Assembly: GCF_003352065.1 (NCBI RefSeq)
Contig: NZ_CP025803.1
Location: 372,001-436,000, forward strand
DNA: 64,000 bases
Direction: 5' to 3'
Source: Sulfitobacter sp. SK011
Lineage (GTDB): Bacteria > Pseudomonadota > Alphaproteobacteria > Rhodobacterales > Rhodobacteraceae
A program made the position numbers and the translations under genes. The notes beneath the pieces are model-generated. The model was not told the origin of the DNA. It saw nothing but the letters and a program-made list of their open reading frames with translations, and searched no databases. Shown here piece after piece: positions 26,733 through 35,837 of this stretch. Each line of letters opens with the position of its first letter. Within the stretch, counting starts at the first letter, position 1.

Positions 26733-29700
26733 ATGCATGTCGTCTTCCGTGAAAGCCATGGGCTGGAGGATGCGGACACCCCGTTTGATCCGGGGCAAAC
26801 GCCCGCTGATCTGGTGGTGCTGTCCTTTTCCGACAGCGACCTTGGCGCATTCGCGGCAGGCTGGCATCGCGGCGGCGGACCAGACGGCAAGCTGCCAACT
26901 TTGCGTCTGTGTAATCTGGTGGCACTGCGCCATCCGGCGTCTGTCGATAATTATGTTGAGGCGACGCTGACCGGGGTCAAGGGCATTTTGATCCGCCTTA
27001 TTGGGGGCGAAAACTATTGGCCCTACGGCATCATGCAGGTTCAGGATTTCGCCCGCCGAAACGGCATTGCCCTGGCGGTGCTGCCCGCGGATGGGCGCGA
27101 GGACCCGGCGCTTGATGCACATTCGACGTTGCCAGTTTCAACCCTGCGCCGTCTGTCGCATTTGTGTGATGCAGGCGGTGCCGTTGCAGCGCAAGCGGCC
27201 CTGGCACAATTGGCGCTGGCTGCCGGGCTTTATGCCGGTCCGGTTCTCGGCGCGAAAACCGTTCCGGATTGCGGGTTTTATGACCCTGATCTGGGTGTGG
27301 TTCCGTTCGCCGACACCCAAGGCGATGCGATCGCTGTCACGTTTTACCGCAGCTACCTGACTGCCGCTGATACCAGCCCTGTTGACGCGATGATCAAGGC
27401 CCTGCGGGATCGCGGGTTCAATGCCATTGGTCTTTTTGTGCCCTCGCTCAAAGCAGAAAGAGCCCGGTCATTTCTGGGCGCGGCTTTGGCGCAGATTGAT
27501 CCGGTGGCCATCGTCAATGCCACTGCGTTTTCGGGCCGTGGCGGTGATGGCACGTCGCCACTTGATGCCCCCGGTTGCCCGGTCTTTCAGATTGCACTTT
27601 CCACGGCGCGCCAAAAGGAATGGGCCGATTCAGAGCGTGGGTTGTCGCCTGCGGATCTGGCCATGCATGTGGTTCTGCCCGAGGTAGATGGCCGGATTTT
27701 CACCGGGGTTGTCAGTTTTAAGGCACCGCAAAAGAAAGACCCGGATCTGCAATTTTCGCGCTTTGCCCATCGGGCAGACCAGGACCGGATCGCTGCGGTG
27801 GCGGACCGGGTTCTGGGGTGGCACAGGCTGGGCCAGACGCCCGCCAAAGATCGCAAACTCGCACTGGTGCTTTCGACCTATCCCGGACGTGCCGACCAGA
27901 TTGCCCATGCTGTCGGCCTTGATGCATTGGCGTCGGTTGAGGATATGTTGCTGACGCTGGCGGGTGCCGGGTATAGCGCTGAGCCCAGCATCGGATTTGG
28001 CAAAACACTGACTCAACAGACGGTTAAATGGCCGCTGTCTGCGTATCAAACAGCGGTTGCGCGTCTGCCGAAAGCCTTGCGGGCCGATCTGGAGACAGCT
28101 TGGGGCGCACCGGAAACAGACCCGTTGTTTGCAGGCGGCGCATTCCATTTCCCGGCCCAGACCTGTGGCAATGCGCTGGTCGCGCTGCAACCGGAACGCG
28201 GTTCGATTGCGGCGCGTGACACGGATTACCACGACCTTGCCCGTGTGCCGCGCCATTCCTATGTGGCGTTCTATTTGTGGCTGCAGGCCCAGGGCATGGA
28301 TGCCCTTGTTCACATCGGCGCGCATGGCACGTTGGAATGGTTGCCGGGCAAAGCGGTGGCGCTGTCAAATGATTGTTGGCCCGAGGCGCTGACCGGACGT
28401 ATGCCGGTGATTTATCCCTTTATTGTCAATGACCCCGGTGAAGCCGCGCAAGCCAAGCGGCGCATTGGGGCGGTGACATTGGGTCACCTGCCGCCCCCGA
28501 TGAAAGACAGCGAAACGCCCGACGGATTGTTGCGGCTTGAACGTCTGTTGGATGAATATTCCACCGCCGATGGGCTTGATCCGGCGCGGCGCGATCGGCT
28601 GATTGAAACGATCCGGTCCGAAGCTCAAGCCGCAGGGGTGGAAAGTGACCTTGGCCTGACCGAAGATGCCAGTGCCGCCGAGGCGATCACCCGCATTGAC
28701 CGGTTTGTGTGTGACATCAAGGAAAGCCAGTATGGCGATGGCCTGCACGTTTACGGCGCAGGAAAAGGGGAGTTCGAAGGACTGCTTGCTGCACTTGATG
28801 GCAAACGGGTCACCTCCGGGCCATCGGGTTCCCCGTATCGCGGGCGCACAGATGTGCTGCCCACGGGCCGCAACCTTTATTCCGTTGATCCGCGCAGTGT
28901 GCCGTCGCGTGCGGCCTATGCCCAAGGGGTGAAACTGGCCGAGGAATTGTTGCGGCGGCATCTGCAGGATCAGGGTGATTGGCCCAAGGGGCTGGTTGTC
29001 GATCTTTGGGGCTCTGCGACCATGCGCACAGCCGGTGAAGAGGTTGCAATGGCGCTGCATCTGGCTGGATTGGCACCAAAATGGGACGATGGGTCAGAAC
29101 GTGTTTCGGGATTTGAGATCCTGCCGCTTACCCTGCTGAACCGCCCGCGCATTGATGTGACCTTGCGGGTGTCTGGGTTGTTCCGCGATGTGTTTCCGGG
29201 CCTCAGTCAGCTGTTCGAGGCCGGAGCCACCGCCCTTGCAGCGCGAGAAGAAGCGCCCGATATGAACCCTTATCTGACGCAGGCACCCCGCGTTTTTGGC
29301 CCAAAGCCGGGTCTTTACGGCATGAACATGGAAAGTGCGTTGCATGATTATTCTGATGCCGGTCGGGATGCGGCGGGTGAGGCGTGGCTCAAAGGGTCCG
29401 AATGGGCGATCAATGCCCAAGGTGAGGCGCATCAGGACCGCGCCGCGTTAGAGGCGCGTTTGCACGGCGCAGACGGATTTGCCCATGTGCAGGATTTGAC
29501 CGAGACGGATGTGTTGCTGGCCGCTGATTATGCCAGCCATGAGGGTGGTTTCGCCGCAGCAATGGCCCATTTGGGCGCGGAGAAGCCAGCGATCTATCAC
29601 GTGGACAGCACCGTTGTTGGCACACCGCGCGCCCGCACGATGCCAGAAGAAATCGCGCGGGTGGTGCGCGCGCGCGCCGCCAATCCCGATTGGGCCAGCG

Positions 29701-29975
29701 GGATGATGCGCCATGGGTTCCGAGGTGCAGCTGAGGTGGCAGCGACGCTTGATAACCTTGCTGCTTTTGCGCATCTCACCCGTGAGGTGCCGGCGCATCT
29801 GATTGACCTCTACTTTGATGCAACGCTGGGCCGCGACGATCTGGTTGCCTTTATGGAGGCGGAAAACCCACAGTCCCTGCAGGAAATGCGCGATCGTTTT
29901 ACGGCCCTGCGCGATGCCGGTTTGTGGATCACGCGCCGCAATTCGATCAGCGCCCAGATGGACATGGCAGAATGA
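26733..29975 (+). CDS. cobN: Cobaltochelatase large subunit CobN
   Basis: A 1080-residue subunit that binds hydrogenobyrinic acid a,c-diamide and inserts cobalt with CobS and CobT, which are not in this window. Hallmarks are FSGRGGDGTSPLDAPGCPVFQ, the block HIGAHGTLEWLPGKAVALS, PTGRNLYSVDPRSVPSRAAY and LVVDLWGSATMRTAGEE. It is shorter than the roughly 1270-residue Pseudomonas protein but runs through all these blocks without a break. The ATG follows cobW by three bases and its stop overlaps cobG (ATGA). Confidence 0.96.
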   Translation: MHVVFRESHGLEDADTPFDPGQTPADLVVLSFSDSDLGAFAAGWHRGGGPDGKLPTLRLCNLVALRHPASVDNYVEATLTGVKGILIRLIGGENYWPYGIMQVQDFARRNGIALAVLPADGREDPALDAHSTLPVSTLRRLSHLCDAGGAVAAQAALAQLALAAGLYAGPVLGAKTVPDCGFYDPDLGVVPFADTQGDAIAVTFYRSYLTAADTSPVDAMIKALRDRGFNAIGLFVPSLKAERARSFLGAALAQIDPVAIVNATAFSGRGGDGTSPLDAPGCPVFQIALSTARQKEWADSERGLSPADLAMHVVLPEVDGRIFTGVVSFKAPQKKDPDLQFSRFAHRADQDRIAAVADRVLGWHRLGQTPAKDRKLALVLSTYPGRADQIAHAVGLDALASVEDMLLTLAGAGYSAEPSIGFGKTLTQQTVKWPLSAYQTAVARLPKALRADLETAWGAPETDPLFAGGAFHFPAQTCGNALVALQPERGSIAARDTDYHDLARVPRHSYVAFYLWLQAQGMDALVHIGAHGTLEWLPGKAVALSNDCWPEALTGRMPVIYPFIVNDPGEAAQAKRRIGAVTLGHLPPPMKDSETPDGLLRLERLLDEYSTADGLDPARRDRLIETIRSEAQAAGVESDLGLTEDASAAEAITRIDRFVCDIKESQYGDGLHVYGAGKGEFEGLLAALDGKRVTSGPSGSPYRGRTDVLPTGRNLYSVDPRSVPSRAAYAQGVKLAEELLRRHLQDQGDWPKGLVVDLWGSATMRTAGEEVAMALHLAGLAPKWDDGSERVSGFEILPLTLLNRPRIDVTLRVSGLFRDVFPGLSQLFEAGATALAAREEAPDMNPYLTQAPRVFGPKPGLYGMNMESALHDYSDAGRDAAGEAWLKGSEWAINAQGEAHQDRAALEARLHGADGFAHVQDLTETDVLLAADYASHEGGFAAAMAHLGAEKPAIYHVDSTVVGTPRARTMPEEIARVVRARAANPDWASGMMRHGFRGAAEVAATLDNLAAFAHLTREVPAHLIDLYFDATLGRDDLVAFMEAENPQSLQEMRDRFTALRDAGLWITRRNSISAQMDMAE

Positions 29976-31102
29976 GTGGCGCACCTCAGATAAAAGGCTG
30001 GTGCCCCGGCGCGCTGCGCCCGATGCTGTCTGGCGATGGATGGGTCGTGCGCGTGCGCCCCTATGGCGGCAGGTTGCGCCGCGCGCAGGCAGATGGCCTT
30101 GCCACGTTGGCTGCGGCGCATGGCAATGGCATGTTTGACCTGTCGGGTCGTGGCAACATTCAGATGCGCGGCGTGCGCGAAGACAGCCACAGACCACTGA
30201 TCGAAGGGCTGCGCCGCATGTCACTGGTGGACGCGGACGCCAGCGTTGAAGGGCGGCGGAATATTCTTGTCACGCCGTTCTGGCAATCCGGGGACGACAC
30301 GGAGCTTTTCGCCGCTGAGTTGACCCAGGCTTTGGCAGCACCGGATGCGCCCGCATTGCCCGGCAAATTTGGTTTTGCCATCGACACGGGGCGTCTGCCG
30401 GTCTTGCAAACCGCATCTGCGGATATCCGGTTGGAACGTGACGCGGGCGGCGGGCTGATCCTTGTTGCGGATGGGGCTGATACTGGCAAACCAGTGACGT
30501 CTGAAACCGCCGTGGATGAGGCTGTTGCACTGGCGCGTTGGTTTATGGTCACCTGCAAAAATCACATGCGGATGGGTCGGCTGATGACCGCAGGCGCAGC
30601 CTTGCCACCCGGTTTCATGGTTCCGCGGCAGACCCAAAGTTATGTTCCAAAACCCGGCCATACGCCCTTGGGTGCCATGATTGCTTTGGCGTTTGGACAA
30701 ATGACATCGGAAACACTTGCAACGCTTGCAAAACACGGCGGGCTGCGGATGACGCCATGGCGGATGCTGCTGGTCGAAAGCGCGCGGCAACTGCCACAGA
30801 TTGATGGGATCATCACCGACGCCAATGACCCGTTGCTGCGCGTTGTGGCCTGTACCGGTGCACCTGGTTGTGGCCAAGGCCTTGGACCCACACGCGACGT
30901 TGCGCGCGCGCTTGCACCGCATGTGCCGTGCGGACAAACGTTACATGTCTCAGGCTGTGCCAAAGGGTGCGCGCACCCCGGTGCGTCGGCGTTAACGATC
31001 ACGGCGACCGAAACTGCGTACGATCTGATCCGGAACGGCAGGGCGTCTGATGCCCCTGAACAAACCAAACTCACCCCCGACACTTTAATCAAGGCGATCT
31101 GA
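29972..31102 (+). CDS. cobG: Precorrin-3B synthase CobG
   Basis: A 376-residue monooxygenase that hydroxylates precorrin-3A and forms the lactone of precorrin-3B using oxygen, so the pathway is the aerobic one. It resembles nitrite/sulphite reductase half domains, starting KGWCPGALRPMLSGDGW and carrying GRGNIQMRG. The [4Fe-4S] cluster ligands are visible as CTGAPGCGQG and VSGCAKGCAHPG. The start ATG at 29972 overlaps the cobN stop, and its stop shares a base with cobH. Confidence 0.93.
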   Translation: MSGAPQIKGWCPGALRPMLSGDGWVVRVRPYGGRLRRAQADGLATLAAAHGNGMFDLSGRGNIQMRGVREDSHRPLIEGLRRMSLVDADASVEGRRNILVTPFWQSGDDTELFAAELTQALAAPDAPALPGKFGFAIDTGRLPVLQTASADIRLERDAGGGLILVADGADTGKPVTSETAVDEAVALARWFMVTCKNHMRMGRLMTAGAALPPGFMVPRQTQSYVPKPGHTPLGAMIALAFGQMTSETLATLAKHGGLRMTPWRMLLVESARQLPQIDGIITDANDPLLRVVACTGAPGCGQGLGPTRDVARALAPHVPCGQTLHVSGCAKGCAHPGASALTITATETAYDLIRNGRASDAPEQTKLTPDTLIKAI

Positions 31103-31731
31103 TGCCCCATACCTACATCACCGACGGCGCAGAGATTTATCGCCAGTCTTTCGCCACCATCAGGTCAGAGGCGGCATTGGACCGTTTCACGCCTGAAGAG
31201 GAAATTGTGACCGTGCGGATGATCCATGCTGCCGGGATGGTGGGGTTGGAGGAGCATGTACGGTTCTCGGACGGCATGGCCATCGCCGCACGCGCAGCAT
31301 TGGAAGATGGCGCACCAATTCTGTGCGACGCCTATATGGTCAGCGAGGGGATAACCCGTAAACGGCTGCCAAAGCAGAACGAGGTCATCTGTACCCTGCG
31401 GGATCCAGAGGTACCGGACATGGCCAAGGCGATGGCCAATACGCGGTCTGCGGCGGCGCTTGAGCTATGGCGGCCCCATCTGGCGGGTGCCGTGGTCGCG
31501 ATTGGCAATGCGCCAACCGCGCTGTTCCATCTGTTGAATATGCTCGAAGACCCTGACTGCCCGCGCCCAGCCGCGATCATCGGCTGCCCGGTTGGCTTTA
31601 TCGGGGCCGCGGAATCAAAAGAAGCACTGATGCAGGACTTGCCAGTGCCTGCAATGATCGTGCAGGGACGTCTGGGGGGGTCGGCCATCACGGTGGCTGC
31701 CGTGAACGCGCTTGCCAGCAGGGTGGAATGA
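31102..31731 (+). CDS. cobH: Precorrin-8X methylmutase CobH
   Basis: A 209-residue enzyme that moves the C11 methyl group to C12 to give hydrogenobyrinic acid. Family segments are EIYRQSFATIRSEA, RMIHAAGMVGLEEHVRFS with the catalytic histidine, and IGCPVGFIGAAESKEAL. TGATG overlap couples it to cobG. Length is standard. Confidence 0.95.
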   Translation: MPHTYITDGAEIYRQSFATIRSEAALDRFTPEEEIVTVRMIHAAGMVGLEEHVRFSDGMAIAARAALEDGAPILCDAYMVSEGITRKRLPKQNEVICTLRDPEVPDMAKAMANTRSAAALELWRPHLAGAVVAIGNAPTALFHLLNMLEDPDCPRPAAIIGCPVGFIGAAESKEALMQDLPVPAMIVQGRLGGSAITVAAVNALASRVE

Positions 31732-31734
31732 ACA

Positions 31735-32466
31735 ATGGGTAAAGTAATCTGTGCAGGTCTGGGACCGGGCGACCCTGAATTGATGTCAGTGAAATCTGAC
31801 CGGGTAATCCGTGGGGCGACGCATCTTGCCTATTTCCGCAAGAAAGGCCGCGCAGGTCAGGCGCGCACAATTGTCAAAGACATGCTGCGCGATGATGTGG
31901 TCGAGTACCCGATGGAATACCCGGTTACCACCGAGCTGCATTTCAGTTCGGATGAATACAAACAGCTGATGGTCGGTTTTTACGCCGAATGGGCCGACAG
32001 GCTGAGCGCTTTGGCACAGGATCACGAGGTCGTTGTGCTCTGCGAAGGCGACCCTTTTTTCTATGGCTCGTTCATGCATCTGCACACCCGGTTGCAAGGC
32101 CGCGCGGAGGTTGAAGTATTGCCTGCAATCCCCGGCATGGTTGGCTGCTGGAATGCGCTTGATCAGCCGTTCACCTGGGGCGACGATGTGATGACCGTGC
32201 TGATGGGCACCTTGCCCGAGGAAGATCTGATCACCCATATGGCGCGCGCCGATGCGCTTGTGGTGATGAAGACCGGGCGCAACTTGCCTGCCGTGCGCCG
32301 CGCGCTTGCCACCACCGGGCGGCTGGACGATGCATGGTTGGTTGAGAAGGGCACAATGCCGGGACAACGGGTTGCCAGGCTGATTGACGTCGATGACGCC
32401 GATTGCCCTTATTTCGCGATTGTTCTGGTGCATGGTCAGGGCCGCAGGCCAGAGGCGGCGGAATGA
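31735..32466 (+). CDS. cobI: Precorrin-2 C20-methyltransferase CobI
   Basis: A 243-residue SAM-dependent tetrapyrrole methylase that methylates C20 of precorrin-2. The N-terminal loop is ICAGLGPGDPELMSVKS, followed by VVLCEGDPFFYGSFMHL and AIPGMVGCWNAL. These match the corrin methylase fold. It starts three bases after cobH and overlaps cobJ. Confidence 0.94.
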   Translation: MGKVICAGLGPGDPELMSVKSDRVIRGATHLAYFRKKGRAGQARTIVKDMLRDDVVEYPMEYPVTTELHFSSDEYKQLMVGFYAEWADRLSALAQDHEVVVLCEGDPFFYGSFMHLHTRLQGRAEVEVLPAIPGMVGCWNALDQPFTWGDDVMTVLMGTLPEEDLITHMARADALVVMKTGRNLPAVRRALATTGRLDDAWLVEKGTMPGQRVARLIDVDDADCPYFAIVLVHGQGRRPEAAE

Positions 32467-33209
32467 CAGGCCAGACCAAAGGATGGATCGCCATCGCAGG
32501 GCTGGGGCCAGGGCGCGATGATCTGGTAACACCTGAGGTGTCTCAGGTCTTGATGCAGGCCACCGATGTCATCGGTTACATTCCCTACGTTGCACGTGTG
32601 GCCCCACGTGAGGGGCTGAACCTGCATCCAACCGACAACCGGGTTGAGATTGACCGCGCGCTTCATGCGCTGCAACTGGCCGCGACAGGGGCACGTGTTG
32701 TTGTGGTGTCCTCCGGTGATCCCGGCGTATTTGCAATGGCTTCCGCTGTTTTTGAGGCGCTGGAAAACCACCCCGAGTTTGCCGAAACAGACATCCGCGT
32801 GTTGCCCGGCATCACCGCGATGCTTGCGGCTGCTGCTGCTGCCGGTGCGCCATTGGGGCATGATTTTTGCGCGATCAACCTAAGTGATAATCTCAAGCCA
32901 TGGGCAACGGTCGAGCACCGATTACGCTTGGCGGCGCGGGCGGACTTTGCAATGGCGTTTTACAATCCCCGTTCCAAATCGCGCCCGCATCAATTCACCG
33001 AATGTCTGAACATCCTGAGACAGGAATGTGGGCTGGACCGTCTGATCACCTTTGCCCGCGCCGTGAGCACCCCAGAACAGAGGATCAGCACGGTCACACT
33101 GGGCGAGGCGACCCCAGATATGGCAGATATGCGCACCGTTGTGCTGGTCGGCAACGCCGCCACACGACGGGTCGGGCGGTATGTTTATACGCCCCGGTCG
33201 GCGTCATGA
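32463..33209 (+). CDS. cobJ: Precorrin-3B C17-methyltransferase CobJ
   Basis: A 248-residue methylase that methylates C17 with ring contraction to give precorrin-4. Segments include IAIAGLGPGRDDLVTPEV, VVSSGDPGVFAMASAVFE, LPGITAMLAAAAAAGAPLGHDF and AFYNPRSKSRP. The ATG at 32463 overlaps the cobI stop. The last 25 bases are antisense to the end of cobK. Confidence 0.95.
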   Translation: MTGQTKGWIAIAGLGPGRDDLVTPEVSQVLMQATDVIGYIPYVARVAPREGLNLHPTDNRVEIDRALHALQLAATGARVVVVSSGDPGVFAMASAVFEALENHPEFAETDIRVLPGITAMLAAAAAAGAPLGHDFCAINLSDNLKPWATVEHRLRLAARADFAMAFYNPRSKSRPHQFTECLNILRQECGLDRLITFARAVSTPEQRISTVTLGEATPDMADMRTVVLVGNAATRRVGRYVYTPRSAS

Positions 33210-33931
33210 CCCAGCCACGCCATCACCTCGGCCACGCCACCGGCGGTGACGTCACCCGGCAAGATAGGGCGGTTTGCCATGATCACCGGCAGGCCCAGAG
33301 TACGGGCGGCATCCAGCTTGGCCCGCGCGCCCACGCCGCCGGCATTCTTCGCCACGACATGCGTGATGGCGTGTTCCTGCATCAAGGCGACATCCCCTTG
33401 GATCGTAAAGGGCCCCCGCGCCAGCAACACCGTGACATCGGGCAAGGGCAGTTCCGCGTCCGGTGCATCCACCAGCCGCAGCACATAGTGATGCTGTGGT
33501 TTGGCGGCAAAGAGGCCAATCTGTTGTTTGCCGATTGCCAGAAACACCCGCGCGGGCGGGTCCGGCAGGGCCGCGGGAATTTCATTGATTGTCGGCACAA
33601 GCGTCCAGTTGTCACCGGGCCCAGCGGCCCATGGCGCGCGCTCAAATCGGATCAGCGGAACCCCGGCATCGCGACAGGCGGCAAAGGCATTCTTGCTCAT
33701 GCCCGCAGCAAATGGATGGGTGGCGTCGATGACATGGGTGATTTTCTTTTCGCCCAAATACTCAATCAACCCCGCCACACCACCAAAACCGCCGATACGG
33801 GTGGACAACGGTTGCGGCACCGGGGATTTGGTGCGCCCCGCATAGGAGTAAACCGCATCGATCCCCGCATCAAACAAAGCTGTGGCCATCTGGCCCGCTT
33901 CGGTTGTGCCACCCAGCAAGAGGACGCGCAT
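33185..33931 (-). CDS. cobK: Precorrin-6A reductase CobK, inverted within the cob operon
   Basis: A 248-residue NADPH-dependent reductase that converts precorrin-6A to precorrin-6B. It starts MRVLLLGGTTEAGQMATAL, followed by VIDATHPFAAGMSKNAF, then IGKQQIGLFA and ITHVVAKNAGG. It is the only cob gene on the minus strand. Its ATG (33931-33929) overlaps the ATG of cobL (33930-33932) head to head, and its 3' end overlaps cobJ by 25 bases. Its promoter must therefore lie inside cobL. Confidence 0.94.
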   Translation of the reverse strand: MRVLLLGGTTEAGQMATALFDAGIDAVYSYAGRTKSPVPQPLSTRIGGFGGVAGLIEYLGEKKITHVIDATHPFAAGMSKNAFAACRDAGVPLIRFERAPWAAGPGDNWTLVPTINEIPAALPDPPARVFLAIGKQQIGLFAAKPQHHYVLRLVDAPDAELPLPDVTVLLARGPFTIQGDVALMQEHAITHVVAKNAGGVGARAKLDAARTLGLPVIMANRPILPGDVTAGGVAEVMAWLGHDADRGV

Positions 33932-35114
33932 GATGGGTGATCCTTGGCTTAGCATCATTGGAATGGCTGACGATAGCGCGACAAACCTGCCGCCTGCAAG
34001 CCGTGCCGCCCTTGACGCGGCGGATGTAATTTTCGGCGGTCCACGACATCTGGAATTGGCGGACGCAGGCGCACGTGGTCGGCCGTGGCCAATTCCCTTT
34101 TCCATTGAGCCGGTGCTGGCCCATCGCAGTCAGCGCGTTGCCGTTCTTGCCTCAGGCGATCCATTTTGGTTTGGCGCTGGCGCAAGCCTCGCGACCCATC
34201 TGCAGCCAGACGAATGGCGGGTGTTCCCGGCACCCTCCACGTTCGCATGGGTCGCGGGCCATCTTGGCTGGCGGTTGGAGGATACGACCTGCCACGGCCT
34301 GCATGCCACGCCTTTTGAACGGCTTCGTGGGGTGCTGGCACCGGGTGGCCAAATGATCTGTCTGGTCCGCGACGGGGATGCACCGCAGGCATTGGCGGCG
34401 TGGTTGACCGGACAGGGCGCAGGTGCGGCGACCCTTTGGATTTGCGAACGGATGGGCGGCGATGCACAGCGCGTGCGTCGATCCACAGCCGGGGAATTTG
34501 ACCTTTCAGACATTGCAGCACCGGTGGCCGTTGCCATCGCCTTGCCCGACAATGTCGGCCTCTCGCGCGCATCTGGGTTGCCAGACGACAGCTTTGCCCA
34601 CGATGGACAGATCACCAAACGACCCATCCGGGCGCTGACCTTGTCTGCGATTGGCCCACGCGCCGACGAATTGCTCTGGGACATTGGTGCCGGGTCCGGG
34701 TCGATCTCGGTAGAATGGTGTCTGGCCGGTGGCCGTTCAATCGCATTTGAACAGCACGCGACACGTGTCGCCAACATCGCACAGAACATCGAGGATTTTG
34801 GCATCGGCCACCGCATGTCGGTTGTTCAGGGCGATGCAGCCACCGCAGTGCAGGACCATCCGGCCCCAGCCGCCGTGTTCGTCGGCGGGGGCGGGAACGC
34901 GGCGTTGTTTGACCATCTGTTTGATCTGCTGCCCAAAGGCACGCGACTTGTGGCCAATGGGGTGACCCTGGAAACCGAAAGCCTGTTGGCACATCTTCAT
35001 GCCAAAATGGGCGGTGATCTGTTGCGCATTGAACTGGCGCAAGCCGCACCGCTTGGCCGGATGCGCGGCTGGGCATCGGCACGCCCCGTTGTGCAATGGA
35101 GTGTTACGTTATGA
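33930..35114 (+). CDS. cobL: Precorrin-6Y C5,15-methyltransferase (decarboxylating) CobL
   Basis: A 394-residue fusion of CbiE-like (residues 1-205) and CbiT-like (about 215-394) domains. It methylates C5 and C15 and decarboxylates ring C. The first domain contains DVIFGGPRHLELA and LASGDPFWFGAGASL; the second has the SAM-binding motif LLWDIGAGSGSISVEWC and VFVGGGGNAALFD. The first of two tandem ATGs (33930, 33933) is used. Its stop overlaps cobE. Confidence 0.93.
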   Translation: MMGDPWLSIIGMADDSATNLPPASRAALDAADVIFGGPRHLELADAGARGRPWPIPFSIEPVLAHRSQRVAVLASGDPFWFGAGASLATHLQPDEWRVFPAPSTFAWVAGHLGWRLEDTTCHGLHATPFERLRGVLAPGGQMICLVRDGDAPQALAAWLTGQGAGAATLWICERMGGDAQRVRRSTAGEFDLSDIAAPVAVAIALPDNVGLSRASGLPDDSFAHDGQITKRPIRALTLSAIGPRADELLWDIGAGSGSISVEWCLAGGRSIAFEQHATRVANIAQNIEDFGIGHRMSVVQGDAATAVQDHPAPAAVFVGGGGNAALFDHLFDLLPKGTRLVANGVTLETESLLAHLHAKMGGDLLRIELAQAAPLGRMRGWASARPVVQWSVTL

Positions 35115-35479
35115 GATTTGCTGGCATCGGATTTCGCGGCGCGGCGGATTTGGCAAGCCTGCAGGACGCATTGCAAAAAGCCATCAGCGCAACCGACGGC
35201 GGTGCAGTTGATGCGCTGGTAAGCGAGGCTTCAAAGGCCCGTGAAAAAGTGTTTCGCGAGTTGGCGCAGGCGATGCGCATTCCGGGCATGGGTGTGACGC
35301 AGACGGATATGGCTCAGATGCTCACGCCGACCCAATCCGCCCGCATTCAAGATAAATTTGGCACAGGCTCATTGGCCGAAGCCGCGGCCCTTGTCGCCGC
35401 CGGACCGGGTGCGCGATTGCTTGCAGAGCGGGTGATCTCAAGCGATGGTATGGCCACTGCGGCGATTGCCGAGAATTAA
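35111..35479 (+). CDS. cobE: CobE, CbiG C-terminal-domain protein
   Basis: A 122-residue protein of the CobE/CbiG-C family: [19 protein letters not shown] at the start and the ending [21 protein letters not shown]. CobE is needed in the aerobic pathway but its precise step is not established. The ATG at 35111 overlaps the cobL stop. The last 102 bases lie in the first unit of an exact tandem repeat, yet the reading frame is complete. Confidence 0.85.
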   Translation: MRFAGIGFRGAADLASLQDALQKAISATDGGAVDALVSEASKAREKVFRELAQAMRIPGMGVTQTDMAQMLTPTQSARIQDKFGTGSLAEAAALVAAGPGARLLAERVISSDGMATAAIAEN

Positions 35480-35837
35480 GGGGAAACAAGCCTGTGACGG
35501 TACATTTCATTGGCGCAGGGCCGGGTGCCCCTGATCTGATCACATTGCGCGGGCGTGACCTGATCGCGGCCTGTCCTGTGTGTCTATTTGCCGGGTCTTT
35601 GGTGCCCGAAGCCGCGGCCCTTGTCGCCGCCGGACCGGGTGCGCGATTGCTTGCAGAGCGGGTGATCTCAAGCGATGGTATGGCCACTGCGGCGATTGCC
35701 GAGAATTAAGGGGAAACAAGCCTGTGACGGTACATTTCATTGGCGCAGGGCCGGGTGCCCCTGATCTGATCACATTGCGCGGGCGTGACCTGATCGCGGC
35801 CTGTCCTGTGTGTCTATTTGCCGGGTCTTTGGTGCCC
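35378..35837 (+). repeat. Exact 230-bp tandem duplication across the cobE/cobM junction
   Basis: Positions 35378-35607 and 35608-35837 are identical by eye over 230 bases. The unit runs from inside the end of cobE through the gap (with AAGGGG ribosome binding site) to codon 38 of cobM. The original borders share the 8-mer CCGAAGCC, which recurs at the end of the second unit, as expected for duplication between short repeats. Because 230 is not a multiple of three, the first copy of cobM is shifted into a cobE tail. Confidence 0.95.
35494..35709 (+). pseudogene. Chimeric 71-codon frame: cobM start fused to cobE tail
   Basis: The first duplicated copy of the cobM start (GTG at 35494, with the same AAGGGG site as the true gene) reads [18 protein letters not shown] for 38 codons. 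It then crosses the duplication joint into the cobE tail in the native cobE frame ([17 protein letters not shown]), ending at 35709. The product would be a dead methylase fragment with a CobE tail. Its stop lies 14 bases before the true cobM start, the same spacing as cobE to cobM, so coupling can persist. Confidence 0.85.

Noticed and set aside
26031-27122. 363-codon minus-strand frame
   Set aside because: Shadow of cobW and cobN, which are unmistakable on the plus strand.
29448-30224. 258-codon minus-strand frame
   Set aside because: Shadow of cobN/cobG; high Cys/His/Arg composition and no recognisable domain.
32900-33940. 346-codon plus-strand frame
   Set aside because: It is antisense to cobK, rich in His/Arg/Gln and without a plausible start; cobK on the other strand is clearly real.
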